Below are positions 58,674-64,000 of a stretch of DNA of 64,000 bases, one piece after another. The notes beneath the pieces were generated by a model. The model was not told the DNA's origin, searched no databases, and was given only the letters and a program-made list of their open reading frames with translations. The DNA is taken from positions 1 through 64,000 of the forward strand of contig JAWQEG010000486.1 of NCBI GenBank assembly GCA_033782935.1, in the 5' to 3' direction. Position 1 is the stretch's first letter. Each line of letters begins with the position of its first letter. A program made the position numbers and the translations under genes. This DNA comes from Petrolisthes cinctipes (Eukaryota > Arthropoda > Malacostraca > Decapoda > Porcellanidae).

Positions 58674-58886
58674 CCTACTCGTGCCTTATGTGCTTCGTCG
58701 GGGTGTACTGTGCGGGTCTCCCCTGACGGCCACCTGCACTGTTCGCCTCACACACCCTGCTTCACTCCCTTGGGTTACGACCCTTTGGCGTGTGGTGTGT
58801 GCCGCCCCTGGGCTGAGTTGTGTCGGGTTACCTCCCCTTCTGCCCGCTCCAAACTCCCCGCCCTTGCTTCTCTTCGTATGGCTTAG
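58674..58886 (+). CDS. DIRS leader exon, Cys-rich N-terminal part of Gag?
   Basis: After the acceptor at 58673 the frame reads TRALCASSGCTVRVSPDGHL, HCSPHTPCF, YDPLACGVCRPWAELC and LASLRMA, then TAG (58884-58886). Six codons later, in the same frame, lies ATG 58902 of Gag. The paired Cys suggest a small zinc-binding module at the head of Gag. The TAG may be a point mutation of a sense codon or a real upstream stop; this cannot be settled here. Confidence 0.5.
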   Translation, partial: PTRALCASSGCTVRVSPDGHLHCSPHTPCFTPLGYDPLACGVCRPWAELCRVTSPSARSKLPALASLRMA

Positions 58887-58901
58887 ACGAGGGCTAGGAG
58901 A

Positions 58902-60355
58902 ATGGCCCAAAAGCGAGACGGTTCTTCTTTGTCGTGGGCGGACCCGATTTTGGGAACGGACCTGGGTTTATCCAGGACCCGTTACCCTTCTACCTGTCTC
59001 TCGGAGTCTCAGGGGCTAGAACCTCCTGAGGCCCGAGAGATTGAACCTCCTTCCCTAGACGGTACTACGACTCCTTCTCGGGGCTTCACCCCCCGGGAAG
59101 CGAGCGAGTCTGTCGCGCTGGTTCCCCCGACTACCTCACCGGTACAAGGGCCCAGCAGGGAACCTCCAGCTTCGTCGCCCTCTAGAACCGGCTCTTCGGG
59201 TCGCTCTAGAGGACGCAAGCGATCGGCAAAAAGATCCCGCCACGCCAAGAAGTCCCGGGCTCGTCGCCGTTCTCCTTCCTCCTCGTCTTCGTCTTCTTCA
59301 TCCTCTTCGTCTTCGTCGGGGGACTCTCCTTCGCCCGTCCGCAAATCCCGAAAGGGTAAGCGGGGGGAGGCGATCCCCACGTCGATGAAGATCGCGAAGA
59401 TTTTCCATACCCTTATACCTCACGCCTTTCCTGGGGTTACCACCGCGCAGCCTCCGGCTGTTGCTCCGGAGCCCGCTCCTCCTCTCACCCTTGCCCCTCC
59501 TCCTGCTTCTGCTCCTGTAGGGGGCGCGAGTCCTCCCAGGGATATGGGAGACATACCCGTTCCTCCTTTATCTCTGGGACTCGAGTCTCCGTCGGGGGAC
59601 GTGGCTGAGGAGTTGGCTACCTCCGCACCCACGTCCCCGTCGCCCCCTCCTGCGGGCGACGGGTACCTTCCCTACTCTTGGGCTCTCCTTCCTCCTTCCT
59701 GGACCCACTCTTCGGAGGATGGCAGACTGGTAGCTTGGTCCCCGGACACAGCTCAACCAGACGTGTGGACCCGGTGGGATGATGTCCTGGTGAAGTGGGG
59801 GGCAGATGAGAAGGGCAACGCTATTCCCTTCTACAAGGTCCGTCCCATCTCAGCTCCTGTACCCACTTCATCGAGAGTATCCTCTGCGGCTACCCTGGAC
59901 GCGATGGGTTTTCTGGTGGAGTACAGCCAGTTACAGCTGTCCGAGGCTTGGAGGATTGACCGCTCCCACGGGAACACAGCAGTCCTCCTTTCCCCGGACG
60001 CGTACTTCCCGGGGGATAAGGGTGAAGGGGACCTGGACATTCCAGCCCTTCTGCTTAAGTCCCTGGACCACCAGAAACACAGCGCAGCCAGGAAACCCCC
60101 TCCTCCGTCATTCCCCGTCGTCCTCCCTCATTCCCGTGCCCCACCGGGTTTGAGGGAATGCCTGTGGAAGACGGAGAAGGAGCCTCCGGTCCCCTATCAG
60201 CTAAAGGAGCCCGACGGTAAGTTGCGGCAGGCAGAGTCTGCGGCCAAATTGGAGTTGGCCCACACCATCTCCACGGGGGCGGCCGCTGCTCTGATCAGGG
60301 ACTGCCTCAACGCCCTCACCAACACTTACCACGAGATGTCGGGTCTACAGCTAGC
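58902..60355 (+). CDS. DIRS Gag-like protein, main exon
   Basis: From ATG 58902 the frame runs 484 codons to donor AGC/GTGAGTAC. If the intron is kept, translation ends at TGA 60357-60359, giving 485 residues. Features: Ser/Pro-rich N-terminus, an Arg/Lys/Ser segment (about residues 98-128) followed by a run of Ser (about 127-143), a Pro/Ala-rich linker, and a folded region from about residue 240 (YLPYSWALLPPSW, VDYSQLQLSEAWR-like helices). The basic part would bind RNA. No CCHC knuckle is present, as is usual for DIRS Gag. Confidence 0.8.
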
Positions 60356-60440
60356 GTGAGTACCTTTACTTCTGGTGTTGTGTTGCTTGAGGGATACGGG
60401 GTAGAGGGTCTCTCTATTACTCCCGTGTCTTTATCCCCAG
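60356..60440 (+). other. DIRS intron A (85 bases)
   Basis: Donor GTGAGT, pyrimidine-rich end TTTATCCCCAG. Two bases of a codon precede it and one follows; the frame continues across it. Unspliced RNA meets TGA at the first in-frame codon. Confidence 0.8.
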
Positions 60441-60734
60441 GTTCGCTCGGTTTTCCTTGTTTACCCCTTACAGTGACACCCTCCCGTCCATGGCCACCGT
60501 CATGGAGGGCGTCGCGGCAATGGCGACCCACAACATGCGGGAGGAGGCGAAGATCTTCGCCGAGGCGAGACTGGCAGCCCGCCAGGCAGCCGCGAAATCT
60601 GCGCTGGAGATGGCAAAGAGGGGAGTGGTGCGAGCTGCCCCCCTGTCCCCTGCCCTCTTCGACCAGCCGGCGACAGACGCGATCTTCTCCTCTCTCCCGG
60701 CGGTGATTAACTTACCAAAACCCTCTACCTCCAA
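60441..60734 (+). CDS. DIRS Gag-Pol exon 2
   Basis: 98 codons in frame with Gag after removal of intron A. Helical, Ala-rich: TVMEGVAAMATHNM, EAKIFAEARLAARQAAAKS, LFDQPATDAIFSSLPAVIN. It extends the Gag C-terminus. It ends TCCAA/GTAAGT, where unspliced RNA would read TAA (60736-60738). Confidence 0.8.
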
Positions 60735-60843
60735 GTAAGTACCTCTCGTTAATCCCATTACCTGAGTTATTTTTTCACTGGAGGTGAAATTAAAGGAAAA
60801 TAACGGTCCCCCCTTTTTTCCTAATCAATCTGTTTGTCCGTAG
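60735..60843 (+). other. DIRS intron B (109 bases)
   Basis: Donor GTAAGT, acceptor TTTGTCCGTAG after a (C)n(T)n tract near 60810. Phase 2 as for intron A. Confidence 0.8.
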
Positions 60844-61174
60844 GCCACGTGCCCCACAGCCTTCCAGACCGGCCTACCAGCCCCGAAGGCCCTCCCAGCC
60901 TTCGAGACTACCGAGGCCTTCTTACCCCACTCCCCCGAAACAGCACAACAGGTTCTCCCAGAGGGGCCAGCAGACGTTTCGTGGGAGAGAAGGCAGGGCT
61001 CCAAGCCCTTCCAGAAACCTAAGTCCTCCTTCACCCACCCCTCCCAGAAGGACCGCTCCATTTGAGGGTCCCACTCTGGGCTGCCTCACGGGGTGGTCAG
61101 CAGCCTGGCCCTCCCACGGCTGGGCAGCAAGGGTAATTCGGCAGGGCCTGTCCTGGTCCTGGATAACTGTTCCG
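60844..61174 (+). CDS. DIRS Gag-Pol exon 3
   Basis: 110 codons, open throughout: a Pro/Arg/Ser-rich linker (QPSRPAYQPRRPSQP) and then FEGPTLGCLTGWSAAWPSHG and VIRQGLSW, the Trp-rich stretch that comes just before RT in DIRS polyproteins. Ends CCG/GTGAGT in phase 0. Confidence 0.78.
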
Positions 61175-61396
61175 GTGAGTAACTGTGGTGGTTAACTCTC
61201 CTAGTCTGACATTTCTGACATATGACATAATCCTACTCCCGTCCTTGGGTTCCCGTTAGGTCAAAATCAGAGTTCCCTTTGCGGTCAAAATCTCTTCCTC
61301 TGCCCGTCATTCTACCCTCCAACCATCCCCGGGTCCCTCGGGTCCCGGGCTAGGATTAACTGTACTCTCACTGACACCTGTCATTTCCCGTTACAG
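61175..61396 (+). other. DIRS intron C (222 bases)
   Basis: Donor GTGAGT, acceptor CATTTCCCGTTACAG. In frame, retained sequence would stop within about 20 bases (TAA near 61193). Confidence 0.75.
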
Positions 61397-63169
61397 CCGT
61401 TACGTCTACCTCCTGCCTCAACCAAAGTGTCACTTTCGGTCGTCCCGCATGTGTTAGAAATGCGGGAAAAAGGGATAGTGGAGCGGGCGACGGGGAGGGT
61501 CTTTCTTTCTCGTTTATTCACGGTTCCCAAAAAGGACCAGGGAAAAACGAGATTGGTGATGGACCTGAGCAAGCTAAACAAATTTGTGAAAACCTTACGT
61601 TTCAAGATGGTTTCGGTTGCCCAGGTCCGCACAGTTCTAAGGAAGGGAGACTGGTTAGCATCCCTGGATCTCAAGGATGCGTACTGGTACGTCCCGATCC
61701 ACCCCAGGTTTCGCCGTTTTCTGGCCTTCCAGGTGGGGACCGAGACGTTTCAGTTTACCAGGCTCCCTTTCGGTCTTTCTTTAGCTCCTCGAGTCTTCAC
61801 AAAGCTCGTGAGGGTGGTGGCATCCCGTCTGGCAGAGGCGGGTGTCCCCACCCTCATGTACCTGGACGATTGGTTGCTTCACACCCCTTCCAAGGAGCAG
61901 GTAGCAAACAACATCAGGGTAGCGAGGGGAGTGCTAGAGGAAATGGGGTTCCTGTTGAACATCCCCAAGTCCTCTCTCACTCCCACTCGCAAACTGTGTT
62001 GGCTGGGAATAGAGTGGGACTCTCTTTCGGTCACCCTCTCTCTCGCTCCAGACAACGCCCGCCGGACCCTCCGCCACGTCCGCCAGGCGCATTTTTCCCG
62101 TACTATCTCTCGCCGCCAGTGGGAATCATTGCTCGGGTCCCTAAATTTCGCGGCCCCTGCAATGCCCCTGGGACGACTGAAACACAGGAGGCTGACGCGG
62201 GAGGTAAACCTCCACCTTTCCCCCGCACACAGGGACCTTCCCAGGCAAGTGTTACCCTCTCTCCACCGTCTCCTTCGCCCCTGGCTACGTCCCGGTGCCC
62301 TGCGTCAGCGGGTCCCCTATGTGTTCCCTCCCCCGGGTATCACGGTGGCGACAGACGCATCGGACGTAGGCTGGGGGTACCAGTCTTGCCTGGGACATCA
62401 GCGGTGCGGAGGATGGAAGGAAGAGGAGAGGCTACTACACATCAACGCCCGGGAGTTGATGGTAGCGAGGGAGTGGCTCAACAGACACCCACAGTTTGCC
62501 AAGTTAGGCGTCCGCTTCGATATGGACAATGTTGCGGCCGTGCAGTGCCTGCAGAAACAGGGCACCGCGCGGTCGGAAATTCTCCTGTCCCTGTCAGAAC
62601 AGATTTTTGCGATAGCGGCCAAGAGGTGCATTCACCTCTCGGCACGCTATGTACCAGGGCGGGAGAACGATTGGGCGGACGCCCTATCCAGGTTCAAGGG
62701 GACGTCAATCGAGTGGCAACTGCGTCGCCTTGTGTTCGAGTCTCTCTGCCTTCGCTACGGGACACCGGAGGTGGACCTGTTCGCCTCCCCATCCACGGCC
62801 CTACTTCCTCTGTTCCTAACATTCTCTTCCAGGACAGAGGCGGGAGGCCCGGACGCCTTCACAGAGGACTGGAACAGGTGGGGGTATCTCTACCTCTTCC
62901 CACCCCCAGCTACGTCAGTCCTCCTGAAGGCGATCCTCAAGCAACGCACATTCAGGGGGAGGATACTCCTCATAGCCCCCCTCTGGCCAGCGCAGCCGTG
63001 GTTCGGAGAATTGTCCCGGTGGTGCCCTCATCCTCTTCAGTTGGGATCGGCGTGCCTCTCCAGCACCCTGTCTGCACCACTCCAAGCGTCACTGAAACTA
63101 CACGCTTGGAGTTTCTACGGGGAGTCCTCAGCAAAAGGTTCACTAAGGAGACAGTGGACAAGATGTTGA
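61397..63169 (+). CDS. DIRS reverse transcriptase and RNase H
   Basis: Open for 590 codons, in phase with exon 3, to TGA 63167-63169. RT: VERATGRVFLSRLFTVPKK, TRLVMDLSKLNKFV, LASLDLKDAYWYVPI, RLPFGLSLAPRVFTKL and the active site MYLDDWLL (about 61855). RNase H: TVATDASDVGWG (Asp), HINARELMVA (Glu), FDMDNVAAVQ (Asp), ENDWADALSRF (Asp). A DIRS-type tail follows (VDLFASP, YLFPPPATSV, LLIAPLWPAQPW). All catalytic carboxylates are present. The enzyme copies genomic RNA into DNA in the Gag particle. Total spliced Gag-Pol from 58902 is 3,852 bases, 1,283 residues. Confidence 0.93.
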   Translation, partial: PLRLPPASTKVSLSVVPHVLEMREKGIVERATGRVFLSRLFTVPKKDQGKTRLVMDLSKLNKFVKTLRFKMVSVAQVRTVLRKGDWLASLDLKDAYWYVPIHPRFRRFLAFQVGTETFQFTRLPFGLSLAPRVFTKLVRVVASRLAEAGVPTLMYLDDWLLHTPSKEQVANNIRVARGVLEEMGFLLNIPKSSLTPTRKLCWLGIEWDSLSVTLSLAPDNARRTLRHVRQAHFSRTISRRQWESLLGSLNFAAPAMPLGRLKHRRLTREVNLHLSPAHRDLPRQVLPSLHRLLRPWLRPGALRQRVPYVFPPPGITVATDASDVGWGYQSCLGHQRCGGWKEEERLLHINARELMVAREWLNRHPQFAKLGVRFDMDNVAAVQCLQKQGTARSEILLSLSEQIFAIAAKRCIHLSARYVPGRENDWADALSRFKGTSIEWQLRRLVFESLCLRYGTPEVDLFASPSTALLPLFLTFSSRTEAGGPDAFTEDWNRWGYLYLFPPPATSVLLKAILKQRTFRGRILLIAPLWPAQPWFGELSRWCPHPLQLGSACLSSTLSAPLQASLKLHAWSFYGESSAKGSLRRQWTRC

Positions 63170-64000
63170 GGGCTCATCGTCAGTCGTCGGTGCGACAGTA
63201 CGAATCGTGCTGGAAAAGATTCCAGGACTTCTTGCGAAGACACCCCTCCAGGGTCATCTCGGAGGACACGGTCCTGGAATTCCTCATGTGGCTCGCCGAT
63301 TCCACCAACAGGGCCCCGGCGACGGTGCTTGTGCATCACGCAGCCCTGTCTGATCCCCTCCTCCTAGGTTTTAACATTAAGGTTTCGGAGAGGCCTCTCT
63401 CTCTCCTGAGGATGGGGATTCGGGCGGGGACCGCACCTCGCCAGGCCCAGACTCCCTCCTGGTCCCTTCACCGCGTCCTTTCCTACCTGACCTTCGAGGG
63501 GGTCCCTCTGGAGGTTTGTCACCTCCTCCAGAAAGCTCTCTTCCTGCTCGCCTTAGCTACAGGGTACAGGGCCTCTCAGTTGGCAGCCCTGACCCGTCAC
63601 ACAGCTTTTTCTTCTGTAAGCCCTAACCTTACTTCCTTAACTATCTCCCCCTCTCCTGCTTTTCTAGCTAAGAACGAGCAGGCTGACGACAGGATTGGCC
63701 CTCTCGCAGTACCCTCGTTCCTGAGGGATGGAAGTTTCCACCCCCTCTGCCCAATCCAAGCTTTTACAGCTTACGTGGAGGCGACGAGAGGGGCTTCTCC
63801 GGACCACCTCTTCTACAACTCTAGGTCCGGTAACCCTCTCTTCCCTAGGTCAATTGCTCGCCTTCTCTGCCGAGTGATAGAGAACGGGGATCCCGGACAC
63901 GCTCCGAGGGCTCACAGCGTTAGGGGCGTGGCCGCCTCCCTCGCCTTCCTCAGGACTCACTCGGTGGAGAGATTAGGGATTTGGGGGGCTGGACTTCCAC
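63163..64000 (+). CDS. DIRS tyrosine recombinase, 3' end outside the window
   Basis: A second frame, open from at least 62911 to the window edge with the first ATG at 63163, overlaps the end of RT/RNase H. It reads LEFLRGVLSKRFTKETVDKM, QYESCWKRFQDFLRRH, an N-terminal core-binding part, then LALATGYRASQLAALTRH with the box I Arg, FLAKNEQADDRIGP, and HSVRGVAASLAF with the His-x-x-Arg of box II. The nucleophilic Tyr should lie a few dozen codons past 64000. This enzyme replaces integrase in DIRS elements and recombines circular DNA into the genome. A good acceptor (CATCCTCTTCAG, ends 63040) could give it its own spliced message. Confidence 0.9.
   Translation, partial: MLRAHRQSSVRQYESCWKRFQDFLRRHPSRVISEDTVLEFLMWLADSTNRAPATVLVHHAALSDPLLLGFNIKVSERPLSLLRMGIRAGTAPRQAQTPSWSLHRVLSYLTFEGVPLEVCHLLQKALFLLALATGYRASQLAALTRHTAFSSVSPNLTSLTISPSPAFLAKNEQADDRIGPLAVPSFLRDGSFHPLCPIQAFTAYVEATRGASPDHLFYNSRSGNPLFPRSIARLLCRVIENGDPGHAPRAHSVRGVAASLAFLRTHSVERLGIWGAGLP

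Larger units (their letters stand above)
57700..64000 (+). mobile_element. DIRS1-like retrotransposon (tyrosine-recombinase type), right end outside the window
   Basis: In order: Cys-rich leader exon, Gag, RT plus RNase H, then an overlapping tyrosine recombinase and no DDE integrase. That set defines the DIRS order, which integrates through circular DNA using the recombinase and makes no target duplication. Three introns interrupt the Gag-RT frame. GC content is far above the surrounding sequence, and the only coding flaw seen is one TAG ahead of the Gag ATG, so it may be young. Confidence 0.92.

Noticed and set aside
58240..58680. Several 85-133-residue frames in the DIRS leader
   Set aside because: GC-rich sequence leaves overlapping frames open in all phases; none has conserved motifs, and an acceptor follows at 58661-58673.
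63616..63667. A fourth DIRS intron (donor GTAAGC, acceptor CTTTTCTAG) in the recombinase
   Set aside because: Its length of 52 would shift the frame, and the unspliced frame continues with recombinase motifs on both sides, so it is coding sequence.

Overview
The window looks like repeat-dense nuclear DNA of an arthropod, most likely a decapod crustacean. The basis is AT-rich sequence with very long (TA)n, (CA)n, (CT)n and GT-rich arrays, short runs of the arthropod telomere-type unit CCTAA, a DIRS1-like retrotransposon of the kind common in decapods, and a dense mixture of Merlin, PIF/Harbinger, hAT, piggyBac, Helitron, LINE, SINE and Ty3/gypsy sequence. No convincing host housekeeping gene is present. 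The only possible host-gene pieces are a decayed C2H2 zinc-finger array and one short THAP-type exon.

Layout. 1-5160: micro- and minisatellites with a 5'-truncated LINE tail and a piggyBac remnant. 5134-6560: decayed LINE ORF1/endonuclease on the minus strand. 7127-13560: mostly unassigned, with a ribozyme-like inverted repeat, a THAP exon, a tRNA-derived SINE and a Merlin-type MITE. 13560-15017: zinc-finger pseudogene invaded by LINE tails. 16483-27431: a Ty3/gypsy element with the Gmr1-like gene order (gag, protease, integrase, RT, RNase H), cut between RT and RNase H by a 4.9-kb PIF/Harbinger element. 27882-28547: a Helitron with an empty-site paralogue next to it. 28640-32803: a cluster of MITEs related to Merlin. 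32842-34893: a long inverted-repeat element.

From about 33163 to 50700 a unit of about 4.7 kb occurs twice in tandem: half of the long inverted repeat, a hAT pseudogene and the left end of a second Harbinger. The junction lies in (TA)n. The first copy has gained an apparently intact 3.7-kb Merlin transposon. The second has gained a 4.1-kb LTR element and a 221-bp SINE. Each copy therefore serves as the empty site for the other's insertions, and the target-site duplications can be read directly. The second Harbinger continues from about 49495 to 57660 with a transposase on the plus strand and a Myb-like accessory gene converging on the minus strand. From about 57700 to the window end lies a GC-rich DIRS1-like element: a Gag and RT/RNase H reading frame in pieces joined by three phase-consistent introns, followed by an overlapping tyrosine-recombinase frame that runs off the window.

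The genes here work as mobile-element systems, not host operons. The best candidates for biological interest are the intron-bearing DIRS element (retained introns would end translation as Gag), the intact Merlin with its MITE family, the Gmr1-like domain order, and the duplicated unit with three later insertions. That duplication could also be two haplotypes placed in tandem by the assembler. All calls come from reading the sequence; no database search was possible.
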